Assembly: GCA_029953675.1 (NCBI GenBank)
Contig: JAMWBK010000003.1
Coordinates: 1,054,001-1,118,000 of the forward strand
Source: Rhodosorus marinus
Taxonomy: Eukaryota > Rhodophyta > Stylonematophyceae > Stylonematales > Stylonemataceae
DNA: 64,000 bases
Direction: 5' to 3'
Below are positions 44,858 through 57,990 of the stretch, one piece after another. The position numbers were made by a program, and so were the translations under genes. Positions within the stretch are counted from its first letter, which is position 1. Every line of letters starts with the position of its first letter. The notes under the pieces are model-generated. The model saw nothing but the letters and a program-made list of their open reading frames with translations, was not told where the DNA came from and did no database searches.

Positions 44858-45136
44858 ATCCCCAAGCCAAGAGATATCCAAATGGAATTTTTCTCCCCTG
44901 AAAGGAGGAACTTCTTCGGTGTGCTAGAGGACTTGGGGAGAGTGTAGGTTAAGAGTAGAGGAGGTGTATTTGGATCTGAACAAGGCGTATCCGGAACATT
45001 TCGAAGAATGCAGTTGCGCATGTTGGATTCTCCGTCTGATTTTGTGGACTGTTGAGTACTTAATGCTGTGAGGATGAACAGTGATGTTAGGTAAATAGGA
45101 GCATACCTTTTTTGCTGTTTGTTGTCGTTTGCGAGA

Positions 45137-48100
45137 ATGACGAATCGATACGGTGGTCAGAGCATAGCGCAGGCGCTCTCCTTCATTAGGATATTGGAGG
45201 GCGATTTGAAGGGGATCAGCTCTGAAGCGAAGAAGAAAGCCCCTGAGGTGAAGGAGGCTGCCGAGCTCGGACTTTTGAAGCTGAAAGAGATCGATCTTTC
45301 CGCAGAGGAGATTTCTGGCGGTAAAGAGGACGCGGGCGAGGATGATGAGGAGTGGGGGTCTAGGGCTCTTACTCAAGCACTTTCAACTGCTGAAGAGATA
45401 TCCCTCGCGTTCATCGCTGCTTGCGATCCAAGTGTCCCGAAGGTTAATCTGCAGGCACTGGGCGGCATCCACAAGATGGTCATGCACTCAGCTATCCCCC
45501 CGGACCTACTTACCGATCTGTTCACAGCGCTTGAGAAGCTTGTGGAACCAACGACAGATCAAAACGTGTTGCTGAAAGTTCTCGAGGCCCTGCTCTCACT
45601 TCTGACCTCGCGTTACTTCCAACAGCATCTCACTCAATCGATGCAGCGGATGGGGCTATCGATGCTTCTTAATCTGAGCAATATTGGAGAAGATCTATCT
45701 TCGAGTCCCGTGCAGACTATAGCCACAATCGCGATTGTTCGAAAGCAGACTTCCGAAGTAGCGTTCCGCCAGGTCTGCTCTGAGATTTTTTTTCATGCCA
45801 GCGAAGCTGCGGAAGCAGATTCGGAGAAGGACGCTGTCGACGGGCAGAGCCCGGTAAAACTCGGCTCGTCTTCAGTTGGGGACCTTCCAGAAGCAGTAGC
45901 TTGCGCATACCTCCTATTTCGTGACCTCTGTGCTCTTGTTAACGGCGACGCTTGTACTTGGCTGGGTGTGGAGAGCATAAGGCTGGGGCTTGTACTAGAG
46001 GTTGTCGAGGAGGTGCTTCGAGGAGACCTATTTCAGTCCTCGAAAAGAATAAGGTCGCTCTTGACTTCGAGACTGTGCCCGGCGCTGCATGAGCGGTTAA
46101 ATTCGACCGCATCCACCGCAACGTACGCTCTTCTTTTGAGGATTGTCTTCCTTCTCGTTGTGAACTTCCTGGACGATCTTCAAGCGGATATGGAGGTAAT
46201 GCTATTCCTGCTCGTGAAAACAGTTGAAGACCCGGATTCAATGGGCGAATGCAGCTCGGCTCTCCATCGAGTCCTCGCGCTGGAAGCCCTTAGGTGTACA
46301 TTCAGCCATCACGATGGAGAGGTTATTCAGGGCCTCAATCGCGCCTTTGACTCAACTTCCGGTGCCACTGGTATTGTTAAATCGACGTTCGAGGTGCGAA
46401 CAGAACCACTCATGCTTCCAATCTCATTTTCTGAAACACGGGCAGTTGCTAACCTCGCTGTGGACTCTCTCATGTCGAAAACAGGTAGCCAGTCAGTTGG
46501 CCAAAGGCAACACCCTAGACGTGTCTCCGGGCTCACTGGCAATGCTGGAAGGATCCGCGGCTCCCTTCAGCAGTACTTTGCTGAAAGATGAGGATACTGA
46601 AAAGACGTTGAGCATCATAAGCTTGTCATTGTGTCGAGCATCGTTGAGAGCAATGACTGCAATGGCGGCCCAGGATGAATATGCGGCAGTTCTGCTTGGG
46701 CTGTCTTGGAAGCATCTTACGACTTCACTAATGCAAGTGCTTCGCCCTGACGGAAAAGAGGAGGCGAACCATGCCCGGGCAGTAACGTTTGTTAGTGAGC
46801 CCCTCGTGAAGCTAGTCGGTCTGGATGTTGGACATGAGGTTGTCAGGGCCAGAGGATATGTGGCTGAGAGTTTGTGCTCCGTCTGCGATGCACAGCTGCG
46901 TTCGGGAAAACCGATGGTAACCCTGAACGTTTTTGAATCGCTTTTCGCGGTCGTGATCAATTGCAGACCTGCACTTCAAGAAAACTGGTCCGACGTAGTT
47001 GCAGTTTGCGACCGTCTCGATTCTGCGCTTCAGTCGAGCAAGGCGCTCACCGCACTGGAGGAGCCGCTCAATGCTTTTCATAAGTCGGTACTGGACCTTC
47101 CGTTACAGAGTAAGAGGGGTTTCGTTGAGGCGCTGGTCGGCACGTCGAGAAACACTTACCGTAACACCTCGGAGAAAGAGTCAAGCGAAATGTCTCTTCA
47201 ACCGCTGGTCAGGATACGAGACTTTTTACTTGGCCTTATCGAGGGAAAGGATGCTATGGAAGAAGGTGTTTGGGATCTTGTCCTCGGTCATTTGGTCTCC
47301 CTGGTTCGAGATCACGTAGATCCATCCCTGAGACAACTGGCTTTGAAGTACATACACCAGCTGCAGCTCGCGGCACTTGGAGTTGTTGATGAGTCACTGC
47401 TTCCGCACGGCAAGGTACCACAGATACCATCGAGTCAGATATACCCGTTAGATCCCTTCTCACACGCTTATGTGACTGGCCAGGTTATTGTGCCGATGAA
47501 GGATTTAATGATTGCGACCAGTCACGACACCCGCGTCGGCGTGATCGAAAAGCTGAGGGTAATTTTGGAGACGAAGGGTGAGCTCGTGCATGGGCATGAA
47601 GCCTGGGAGAATATTGTGGCGGTTCTACGTATAGCAGTTGAGAAGGGTGGCGATGTGCAGGTTGCAAATGAGGAGGTGGAGCCGAAATCATCCGCTCCGG
47701 ATGAGACCGACAAAGCGTCTCTCATGCACCTTGGCTTTCGAGCTGTCCAGCTCATTGCCACTGATTTCTTACAAGTAATGTCCTTCTCAGTAGTCGGAAG
47801 TTTCATTGACGTACTTGGATTATACGGCACGCAGAATGAAGATGTTAATACTGCGTTAACCTCGGTGTCTCTTCTGTGGGGAGTAGCAGACTTCCTTTCC
47901 AAGGTATGCTCAGTGTTGCTCAAATAAGAGAAGGAAAGCTGCCCCCGGCACAGCTGCTTGTTTGTTGCTGAAGATTTTCTCCCATGAACTATGGTCCGCG
48001 CTACAGTCTGAGCAAACCACCACGCAGGACACACTATGGTTGGCAATCTTCACATGGCTGAAGCACCTCGGTCTTGACGGAAGACCAGAGCTACGGAACG

Positions 48101-49977
48101 GAGCAATAAAGTCCCTGATAAGCACACTTCTTGCCCACGGGACGGTGCTCTCACCTAAAGCATGGGCGGGATGCCTCACAGACTGCTTGGATCCTCTTAT
48201 TAAGGAGGTAATGGTGGGGGGCCTGAATGAGGAAGCCTCCTCCGTGGAAGCCCCTGCTGACACCAATTCAGCAAGCGACGGGAACACTAGGATCATCATC
48301 CATCACAGCCGTGATACTCCGGAAAAGCAATGGGACGAAACCAGGAATCTAATGCTGTCTAGTATGGCAAGACTTTTGAAGAGGTTCAGCGACCGACTCA
48401 TCGAAACTGTACAATTTGACGTGCTGGCCAGAACTTGGTTGTCTTCATTGGAGGCCTCATCAAAGTGCGCTGCAGCAGATCCGAAGGCGAAGGAAATTGC
48501 AACTTCAGGAGTTGACGCCATGCTCGATATCCTAAAAACGGCTGCTCTGTTGGGCATAGATGAATCAGGGCAGATACGGAAGGAAAGTGCTGAGGAGCTG
48601 GAGGTAAAGGAAAGGCTGTGGAATGCTGCCTGGCAAAGCATCGACGGATGCGTTTGGACCAGCGACGAGCCAGAGAAGAAATTCATCTCAAACGGCCATG
48701 CGCTTTTACGTCTCTGCAAAGGACTTGCGAGGGTTTGGTCCGATATCTTCGAATTTAGATCCAGCGGAGATGCTCTCAATATCGTCAATGTTCTGGTTCG
48801 AATCGCGCAGCAGGAAGTGGCAGAAACGCACACGATCGAAATAAGGAACGCAGCTTTGGATTCCATAGCGCAGCTCAAGTTCCTTGTGAGTGAAGTCGAG
48901 GCATGGACTTCCCTGGTCAAAGAAATGCTTCGACTTTTGCTCTCGAAGCAGAGCGACCCGTTAGCCGACGAACTCGCCAAGCGAAGAGTCCTCCTAACCC
49001 TACAAGCGCAGTACAAGGGATCGGAGTTACCTCAGCAAGTGAAAATTGACGAGCTCGAGGATGTGGTCGGGAGCATCTTTCCGCTTATGTTGGCGAGAAC
49101 GGAATACGTTCAGGCCTCGATCACAGCCGCCAAAGAGAATCGTGCAGTCGTTCCTCCAAGCCGACTCACTTCGCGGGTTGCTGGAGAATTACATTTGGAA
49201 CTGGACAAACCCGTCTGGGCGGTCGCAGTCGACACCTTCCAAGTGGCCGTGGACGCCGGGTGCGGCGAGGGAGGAGCTTACAAGGGCAGCGTTTGGCCTG
49301 TACTTGTGCAGAGCTTTGAGCAGTTTCTCCTCTCCAAAAGTGGCGCACCCGTGAGGGGCATATCGAATCCAGGCGCAAGAGTTGCGTTTACGATGAAAGA
49401 GTTCGAGGATTCACAACGGAGTCTCCACGCGAAGGTCTATCGGTTGGTTCAGGAATACGACGAAGCCCTTGTTGAGACTGTACGAGTTTGCTTGCAAAGA
49501 AGTGAAGGCGTTGAGGAGGTCTTCCGTCAGCGCATGCTGAGGATCTTGACGGAAGGTGCGACGCAGGGCCAGAATCGTAGCCAGTTTGCCAGAGCTTGCC
49601 AAGCTGTCCTGTTTAGCTTGGCGAGCGGGAGCTCCGGTTCGGACGGATCGCTGAACTCGGTAGAACTCGAGGCCCAAGCCTCGCTTTCCTCTGTATGCGA
49701 AGCCGTACTTCGTTCTTACGTTCGGGACGGACGTAGATCAGGAAAGTGCCCGCTTCCTGCTTCACGGCGAGCTGAAGTTCTACACCTCCTGAATCAGCTG
49801 CATGCCCTGCGCGTGGATACGAGTGATGGCAATCCCCGCGGGGGTTCTCAGAGGCACATCGTTGACCTGTACCCCACAATTTGTCAGTGTGTTGAGATTG
49901 ACGACGCTGATGTACGTACTTTGACAAGGGCGCTTTTGTTGGAAGCGGGTGGTGCGTTGGGTGTACGACAACCCTAG
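45137..49977 (+). CDS. MON2: MON2 / Ysl2 Golgi-endosome trafficking protein
   Basis: MON2 is a large HEAT-repeat protein related to the large Arf-GEFs (without a Sec7 domain), acting in Golgi-endosome traffic. Three coding blocks follow each other: 45137-46484, about 46519-47903 and about 47929-49977, together about 1590 residues, similar to other MON2 proteins. The N-terminus matches the DCB domain (LEGDLKGISSEAKKKAPEVK). The C-terminal half has the diagnostic HHSRDTPEKQWDETRNL and SGKCPLPASRRAEVLHLLNQ. Unlike its neighbours the gene is nearly intron-free, yet the reading frame shifts by +1 twice, at 46485-46518 and 47904-47928. The intervening segments are bounded by GT and AG but are only 34 and 25 nt long. 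They may be tiny introns, sequence errors or real frameshifts. The ATG at 45137 starts the conserved region. Confidence 0.9.
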
Positions 49978-50180
49978 CCATAATTCCGTAAGCTTGAGGT
50001 GGACATTCATTTACTACAGGACTAATATAACTTTTATCCGAGCTTTGACTTATAAAAGCTGCCTAGGTTCCTAGGAACAAACTCAGTAACCCGACTTTAG
50101 GCACTCACAAGTTTATCTCGGTTTCGATCAGCATCTTCAATCTCATAAACGGGAGTTCACGGTTCGCTTTCGATGCCCAC

Positions 50181-51428
50181 CTAGAGCATGGCAAGGAGCT
50201 TCTCATCAAGAGACCTTGAATCCTTTGCAAACCCTCGAATACCTTCAGAGAGCTTATCCGTAGCCATTTTATCCTCATTCATATACCAACGGAATGACGC
50301 TTCATCTGTGGCCAGCTTCGTCTCCAGATCACACAAATTTGCAGCTGGCATCTGCAAATGTGGCACCACTTCATCATAGCTGTTCTTCATCTGCTCAATG
50401 AACTTTGGAGCAATCGTCTATGGACAAATAGATGTCAAAATGGTCCAATTCGTCAGCTCTATGAAACAGGATGCAGCAAGTACCTGGGAACTGAGATGTC
50501 ATTCCGCAAACCTACCAGGCGATCGCATCCAGCCAGCTGCAAGATTTCGTCCAAATTTCTGAAGCTAGCACCCATGACGATGGTTTTGTAGTCGTGGCAC
50601 TTGTAGTAATTGAAGATGTTCTTCACAGAGATGACGCCGGGGTCCTCTTCGGGTGCATAGCTCTCAACTCCGTACTCCTTCTTGTTCCAATCCAAAATTC
50701 TTCCAACAAATGGGGAGACGAGAGTGGCTCCAACATCAGCTGCCACAGCGGCCTGCGCGAGAGAAAAGATCAAACTGCATTCACCCCGAAGAAATCGAGC
50801 ATTTTAGTCTACATTGAAGAGGGGTACGCTATTGACAGCTCTAGACTTACGTCATATTGCACGAGATCCCGTCCTTTTCCAGGATCTCGCAAGCCTTCAG
50901 GCCCTCCCAAGTACTTGCAAGTTTGATAAGGATACGATCCTTCCCAACTCCAACTTCCTCGTACATTCTGAGAAGCTCATGTGCCTTCTCCACACTTGCT
51001 TCCGTGTCAAAGCTCAGTCGAGCATCGACTTCTGTGGAAACGTAGCCGGGCACGATTTTGGTGATCTCAGCTCCGAAAAGGGTTGAAAGCTTGTCGCGAG
51101 CAACCACAAGCTGCGATTCTTTCGTGCTAGCCGACTTTTGCGCGTACTTGATCGCGGTCGCAACCAGGGCGTTGTACCGATCCATTGATGCTGCAGTGTA
51201 AATCAGCGACGGATTTGTCGTCGCATCAACTGGCTTATGCTTCCTGATCGTATCAAAGTCTCCAGTATCCTCGACTATAACCGTCAACTTTTGCAAGTTC
51301 TCAAACTGCGTAGCCTTCTCCGTATCTACTGCAGCCTCTGCCTGCGCCTGTCGACGACTGCTCACATTGCATCTCGCACCAGCTACGCGCCTCGTAGAAA
51401 ACGAAGAGCCAACTACAAATCCGATCAT
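50181..51428 (-). CDS. TAL: Transaldolase, probably plastid-targeted
   Basis: Transaldolase moves a dihydroxyacetone unit between sugar phosphates in the non-oxidative pentose phosphate pathway. Blocks on the minus strand are 51428 to about 50850, about 50773-50510 and about 50417-50181. Catalytic motifs are visible: Asp in [11 protein letters not shown], Glu in [15 protein letters not shown] and the Schiff-base Lys in [47 protein letters not shown] and the C-terminal GIRGFAKD are also typical. The sequence before [14 protein letters not shown], starting [20 protein letters not shown], is basic and Ser-rich with no acidic residues for about 40 residues, as in plastid transit peptides. A Met 14 codons upstream (51470) is also in frame. 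The gene converges on MON2 with 203 nt between stops. Confidence 0.95.
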
Positions 51429-51470
51429 CTTGAATACTGCAACCTTTGAACTTTCTAAAATATCATCCAC

Positions 51471-53954
51471 AAAGGATCCACAGCTCTATACACCTACCCT
51501 TGCAACCTTCAAACACCCAACCACACCACCTTCTCCCCCCCGCAACCCCGCCATCCTCCCACAATCGCGAGCGTCCCTTATATATCCTCTAAGCAAGCAC
51601 TCCATCCTGTCGAGATCCTCATCAAAATGCAGACTTTTGATCAAAACAAAATTGCAAACGTACAAATATTTTTTCACTAAACGAAAAACCAAGGAGCAAA
51701 GTCTCGTTCCCTAATTAAAAACTTGTTGGCCAAGCAAAAAAAAAAAAAAAAAGAGAGGGGAACATTCGGCCCTTGGCGTAAAGCCGTTCGCACCTCATTG
51801 CTTTTTCTCTATTTTAGTTACAATTTCAAGCCCCAGGTACAATTCAATCGTCTTTTTTATTGTATGATTGAGGAAACATCCTTTCACAATTACACCACAC
51901 CAACTCTTTAAAACAAAACTATTTCACGAGTCAGACCACTATTTACCTGCTGTATTCCACGATCACCTTCCTAAATATTTAATTATACAATATTATCATT
52001 CTAGTATCTCATGAATCAAACTTTAAGTATTGAGATATATTTCTACCTCCGTACAGGACAGACTGTCTTTACTCAAATTAACCAATAATCTCATACCATA
52101 TCCTATTGGTCCTTTTTTAATTTGAAAATCTTTTCCGTTGGGGTGATTGAAAACGAAGCCAATCCTCGTTTAGTAAGTCGATGAGTTCAGTCCATTTGGT
52201 AGTCTCTTGGCGGACGACAAGACGGATAGTGTTTGTGTGTGTAGGTTTTCTTGGACAGCCATCGGCGGAGGGGGATTTGCATGGCTGTTATCTCTATGGT
52301 TTTTGGAGGAAACACCCTCAGACTCTGAGACTGTGGCAAAAAAAAAAAAAAAAAATTCCTTCGTGATGAGGGTTTGATCAACCCCAATCTCTACTAGCAC
52401 ACACTGGCTCGGGAAAAACGGATGTGCGCTTTGTGTGCGGAGGCTTTTTTCTGTACGGGGATCAGTAAAGTATTTAGTGGTCGGGATTTCGCTGGAATAT
52501 ACGACTGGATTGGCATGTTTGGGGATGCTGTATCTTATGCTTGTCGTATGTTATGAAATTTTCTTTTTTTGGATCGTGATTTTCTACGCTGTACTGAGCC
52601 TTCAGATTCTGGACGTTCTGTTTTTTGGATGAAGTACGAACTGGATCGACTGTGCTTGGACATTCGACTCTCCACGGCTCGGACTTGAATGCATTGTCAG
52701 AAGGCTGAACTGGACATCCGATGTATATGGTGACCCTCAGTGTACGGATCAAGGCATGAGCTAGCGGCCAGTTGAAGTCAGTCTTCTCCGCTTGGAGTCG
52801 TCCGCATGGCTTAGGCCGTTGTGCTACATCCACTTGCTTGAAGACTTTCTTGATCAGGTTGTTTCCTTTAGAGTATGCGCAGATGAACAGATGCGATCCG
52901 CAGTATCGGAAAATTCTCTGAGCGCTCCTCGTTTTGGGACGGTTCAGAGCTCGTTCTCCTCATCGTGTTAATTCTGTATTGAACATTGTTCGTCGTAGTG
53001 AACAGAAGCGATCAAGGACGTAAACACTGTGGAATCAATATCGTTCCTCTTATGCGTATCTATGGGCTGGCACCTGTCTGCGTGTCAGCTTAGGGAACAG
53101 CGCACCCACTCACGCCGAGCAGCGCTTTTGTAGCAGTTGGTGTTTCTCATATAGGTAATAGCAGATTCGACAAGTGCCAGGTGTGCCTTGTGCGATCATT
53201 CGGCATGGGAGTTGTATCGATCCACTAGTGTATCTTCCACAGTAGTCTATAAAGCCGCGTAACCTTCTGGGAAGGCGAAATCTACGGCACCAAACCGCAT
53301 CCGCGCTTTGACGGAGGGTTCAGAACGATCGGAGCAACCTCATCATCTCGCGTCCGGATTGAAAAATCGACTCTAGGATTGCTACGCAGTTTCTGAGCTG
53401 TGTCACTGATTTTCTTTGAGCTATAAAATACTAGTAATCAGACCACGCACTCGAGACCTCGTCAACCGCGCGGAGACTGAGGCTTCTGTCACCTCAAAAG
53501 TCATTTGGCTGTTCCCTCAATTCCGATCTTCAAGCTTTTCGCTCCTACGCAGAGAATGGACAGAGTCAAAAACAATCCAGGATGCCAAAAACTCTATCAA
53601 CGAGTCCGCCACATTCTTGAAACGAGCTGAATCAGTACACCAGCCTCGCGCAGGTGAACTCAGCAGTGCTTTGCGACGTGCTCCATCCATTTTCTCACGG
53701 TCCCTTCCTGACGATGTTACTGAGCAACAAGTTTATCTGAAAGTTGAAGAGATCTTTGACGGCAATAAAAGTCATCTGTAGAAAATCAAAATTGACAACT
53801 GAACTTGGTGACCACCTCGCTCTCCATACACAGTCGCGGTGGTTGGAAGGCTTCACGCTTGAGCAATCTGGTTGAGAGAAGGCTGGTTGATATGGGAAAG
53901 CTTGAAGATGAATTTCATATTGTTAGGATGGCTTGAGTAAAGGATCATTTGGTG
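51471..53954. other. Long intergenic stretch, AT-rich
   Basis: About 2.5 kb between divergent transaldolase and acyltransferase genes. It contains A runs of about 16-22 bases near 51737 and 52336 and AT-rich blocks around 51900-52140. A frame at 53416-53781 (121 residues, basic, Ser-rich) has no recognisable domain; it lies shortly upstream of the acyltransferase and could be a separate gene or an upstream exon, but I cannot support either. Confidence 0.45.
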
Positions 53955-55207
53955 ATGGAGAAGTATCGAAATACTGCTGATCATTCAACGGGAGTACATC
54001 CCTTTATTCCCATAGTTGGAGTTGGGTTTCCCGTTCTGAACGTAGTGCTCGCGCCAGTTTTTCTTGCCGTACGGATACCAGTCTTTCTCGTGGGTGCTTG
54101 TCTTCTTGTTTTATCTGAAGTTATTGGCGCTTTTGCGAGGTTGGCGGCGAAAACCTTGCTTGTCGCGTTCGGAGCGAGTCGCGTGGAGGAGAAACTGTTG
54201 CGGCCTGGGGCAGATGAGACGCCTGAGATCATCGTCGCTAACCATGGTAGATCAGATCCTTTCCGAATTTAACTGCTCTGCCCTAATTCTGTTCGTTGCG
54301 CTGGTATTCACTGACAACTTCTCTTTCATCCTTCCACAAAATCAAGGATCGTTTATCGACGTGCTTCACGTAGCGTCGCGATTCTCCGCGCGGACGTTTG
54401 TGATCTACGACTCGGGAAAACACAAATTTGTGTCAAAGTCTCTTCTCAAGGCAGTCCTGCATTCATTCAGCAGCGCAGATGTCTCTAGGTCTACTGATAA
54501 CAAGGTGCTGGAGGTTGATTTCAAGTCCATCAAGTACCCGACCGTTGTTCTACCTGAAGGAACTACCTCGAACGGAAGAGGGATTCTAACTTTCCTAAGC
54601 GGTGCGTTCAGAGGTATGTGAGCGCATAAAAATCTCGTTCAGTAGCCCCAAACAATGCACTGCAGTGGTGGTATCTCAGGTACATCTTTCTTCAAACTTT
54701 CTTGGCCATCCAAGGTGTCGATCGAGGAAAGAAAATTACGTTGGTTGGGTTCAACTATGGAAATCCCCGAGTTGTAACCTTCTCAGCGGTATGCGACAGC
54801 CCAAAAATTTCTCCAAAAGCTACGCTTCAAAGGCCTTTTCAGCTGACTGCGGACATACGTGCTTAAATTTGTGGCCTGTTCTTCAGTCCTACACCGTTGG
54901 AAGCAGCGTTTCTTACTTGCTGAAGATGTTAGCTCATAGCAGATGTATTGTCAGTACCAGAATTTCAATGCTGACGACACAGTCATCCGTAAGAGACAAA
55001 AGCCGTGCAAGCTCCTATCCAGTCTCCTTCGGTCTGATTCTAAACCTCTCTAATCCTCTACACGGGGAACCATAGGACCCGTCCGTTGAGATACGAAAGG
55101 CTCTAACCAATGCTGCTCAACTACCCTTGCTATCGGTTGGACACAGTGAACGGGTAGAGTTCGAAAGAAACTGGCGCACCACGCAGGGCGCAAGGGCCTA
55201 TTCGTAG
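53955..55207 (+). CDS. PlsC-type lysophospholipid acyltransferase (LOA1/Vps66-like)
   Basis: Acyltransferase that probably acylates a lysophospholipid such as lysophosphatidate at the ER or lipid droplets. Firm exons are 53955-54246, 54347-54613, 54715-54788 and about 54887-54953, and the last exon ends at 55207 (DPSVEIRKALTNAAQLPLLS). An additional intron lies between about 54954 and 55075, with unclear borders. A hydrophobic stretch (VVLAPVFLAVRIPVFLVGAC) opens the protein. The catalytic HX4D motif NHGSFID is created by splicing at 54246/54347. The substrate motif LPEGTTSNGRG is clear. GKKITLVGFNYGNPRVVTF then resembles the family's C-terminal strand. The overall plan resembles yeast LOA1/Vps66 more than plant LPAT2. 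It lies head-to-head with the transaldolase and converges on eRF3. Confidence 0.82.
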
Positions 55208-55699
55208 GAAAATGGGTAACGGAAATCTCGCCCTCGATTCGCCGTTTGGGCTTTTCAACTTTTTAAGTGGAAGCAATGAAAGGCCTGTTTCCATCTTTAA
55301 TGGGGTTACTATTCCGCCACGGATACCTGATTCTGCTTCCCGTAAAATAATTTTTCTTTATCAACCGGATTCGGTTTCTTGCTTCTCGGGCCTTCATGCT
55401 TCGCACGGTAGTAGGTTTAGATCTGCAGGTACTTTTTCCACGAATCTAGCGGAGGTACCCAGCCCACTCGCGGCGACTTTGCGCGCGAGGTATTAAATTG
55501 AACCAGTGCCTCCTTTTCTGGGGTCGAGAATCACAGATGCTGGCGTTGCAGAAGGGTCAATACCCTCAGAAAACAGGCGAACTTCCAAGGAGTATGGCTC
55601 TTAGTGCCAAATTCCCGATGTCCATTATGCACTTCATGTTTTGAATTGCAAAGCCACCTCCGGATCCACCATTCCATCCATCCGTGGAGAGCGCAGTGT
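55208..55699. other. Intergenic between convergent genes
   Basis: 492 nt between the acyltransferase and eRF3 stop codons. A plus-strand frame at 55212-55496 has no domain and no splice support. Probably overlapping or adjacent 3' UTRs. Confidence 0.45.
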
Positions 55700-57654
55700 C
55701 TATGGCGTATCTCTAATCTTCAAAACAACTCCTACGCCAATTGTTGCTCCTTCATCTCGGATCATGAACCGTCCCAGTTGCGCGAATTCCTTGAAGGGCT
55801 CGATGCAGACACCTTGCGCAGTGGAAATCCGTGCAATGACAGTCATTCCCGGCTTTGCAAACCTGTTTAAAACGTGCGAGAAAGCACATGTCTTAGGCTG
55901 TTGCTCTTGCTCCTGCTCTTTGCTCCGAGGAGCTCAAGGATTCTTCTCCGGACGCCAATTGCAGACGTGGAACTTTCTTACCTGGGATTCTTCGTAGCAA
56001 TTTCCCCCGTTTTCTTGTCCAGAACAGCAAGTAGTTTCTCGATTGAGCACTCAACAACAGCTGCATTCACATGCATAACAGCGCTGTAGCCTGCTGTGAT
56101 AATGCTCTTGTGCTCTAGAATCATGAGCCGGACGTCGAAGCGATTTGAACCCTTAATTTCGAAAACAGATACCCACGGTGAGACAATTAGAACCACCCAG
56201 CCTCTTAGAGGCAATAGACTTAACGGAGAAGCCTTTGCAGCACTCACCGGGATAGCATGATCCTCAGAGCAAATCACAGAACCAATTCTAACGTCTTCTT
56301 CTTCAATACCTTTGAGCCTGAGCCGCAAGTTGTCTCCCGGTTCTGCTCTTTTCAAGTCATCTCCCGTCTCTAGCTGTATGGCCTCGATCATGATCGGGCC
56401 TCTACTGGGCATAACAACAAGCCTCTGGTTGACCGTGATGACACCAGATTCAAGCTTGCCCATAACGACTGTTCCCATTTCCTTGTACTTTTCGAAAATC
56501 GGAAACCTAACCGGTGCTTTCATCAGTCGCTCGGGGGGTTTCAAGTTCTCCAAAGCGTCCAACAGGGGCTCTCCCTTAAACCATGGGCAGATTTCCGGTG
56601 TGACCTTCAGCCTGAGGTTCTCGCCGCTTATACCCGAGATGGGCAACCATGTGAGGTCGCTAGGCCGCCATCCAACCTAAAAAGCAAAGAGACAAGAGCA
56701 ACACCAGCGCTTAGTTTCCGAATGCGTGGCGTTCAACTATCCATGGCAGATGCTTACCTGTTTCAAGTACGGAAGAAGTTTTTCCCGGCATTCGTCGTAT
56801 CTCTCCTTTGACCATTTGCCGTCTGCAAGCAAAATGGTTGGATCGTCCATTTTATTGATTAACACGATCAGGGAGCGAACTCCGGATGTCTTTGCGAGCA
56901 TAGCGTGCTCTCTGGTTTGCCCTCCTCTTTCAAACCCTGTCTCAAACTCTCCCTTCCGCGCAGAGATCACAAGAAGAGCAACGTCCGCTTGAGATGCACC
57001 TCCAATCATGTGGGGAACGAAATTCTTGTGGCCCGGGGCATCCAGAATTGTAAACTTCTTCGACTCGGTAACAAACGTAGCTCGACCGCACTCCTCGGTT
57101 TTTCCCTTGTTTCGCTCTTGCTCGGTAGTGTCCAAGGCCCAGGCATACTTCCAGCTTTCTCTGTTTCTGGCCTTCGCCTCACGCTCGAACTTTTCCATTG
57201 TCCTCTCGTCCACGCCACCTGTTAGGTACAAAATGTGCCCCGAAATTGTAGACTTTCCCGCATCAACGTGACCGATAAACACAATATTAACATGTCTCTT
57301 GCCGTCACCAGAACCCTCAAAGTTAGCAATTATTTCGCCCTCTTGCTCTTCGCCGACGGTTTCTTCGACATCTTCAGCCGGTCCTGCAGCCGGCTCTGCA
57401 GTCGGCTCGGAACTTTGTTCCTCAATTGATACTTTCTTGACCTCCTCCGCAGCATTATCAACGATGCCGATGTCCCCGTTAACATTGTCAGCACTCACAC
57501 GGGCCTCAGAAGAATCAGCCCCCGCAGCAGAATCTTCCCAAGATTCAGTCACCTCCTCACCAGCCTCACCTTCAGGTTCCACCTTTTCATCCGGCACTTC
57601 CGCCGGCGCCGGAGCTCCAAACCTCGGAACAAAAACTGGAGCGTCTGGATCCAT
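55700..57654 (-). CDS. SUP35: Translation termination factor eRF3 (GSPT/SUP35)
   Basis: eRF3 is the GTPase partner of eRF1 in translation termination. The long first exon, 57654 to about 56755, encodes an acidic Glu/Ala-rich N-terminal region of about 115 residues. The GTPase domain then begins with VFIGHVDAGKST (G1), LDAPGHKNFVPHMIGGASQA (G3) and INKMDDPT (G4). The insert GGVDERTMEKFEREAKARNR is typical of the eRF3/HBS1/EF1A superfamily. Later exons supply PWFKGEPLLDALE, YKEMGTVVMGKLESG (beta-barrel II), GDNLRLRLKG, SIEKLLAVLDKKTG and the end FAQLGRFMIRDEGATIGVG, which favour eRF3 over EF1A. The stop is at 55700-55702. The N-terminus lacks the Gln/Asn-rich prion-like repeats of yeast Sup35 and I see no obvious PAM2 motif. 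Confidence 0.93.
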
Positions 57655-57928
57655 GCCTCCACAATCCTAATTTCCAGCAACAATAAGAAAAAACAGCAAA
57701 CACCTTCACCCTCACCAAAACACAGAACAATCTAAAGCTCTATACTCTACGCTTCCTTCACTCCCATGCCCAACGCAAACCCCCCACCTTCTCCCTCTTA
57801 TCCAAATATCTAGATCTTATAATACCCACTCCAAATCCCTCCCACACACCCTAAAAACAAAAAAGTTATCTTCACAAATATACACATTTACATCTCTCTC
57901 CTCCCAATATCTATATCTCTCCCTCTCC

Positions 57929-57990
<62 letters not shown>

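Larger units (their letters stand above)
42108..45136. other. Long intergenic stretch with several repeats
   Basis: About 3 kb between the divergent importin alpha and MON2 genes. The first 1.1 kb is AT-rich with homopolymer runs. The second half holds three structures listed separately: a 33-bp tandem repeat, a short element with terminal inverted repeats, and a degenerate A/B repeat around CATGAC. No coding frame has family support. Confidence 0.55.

Noticed and set aside
53416-53781. A 121-residue basic, Ser-rich protein
   Set aside because: No domain, no targeting signal I could defend, and no splice link to the acyltransferase; left as intergenic.
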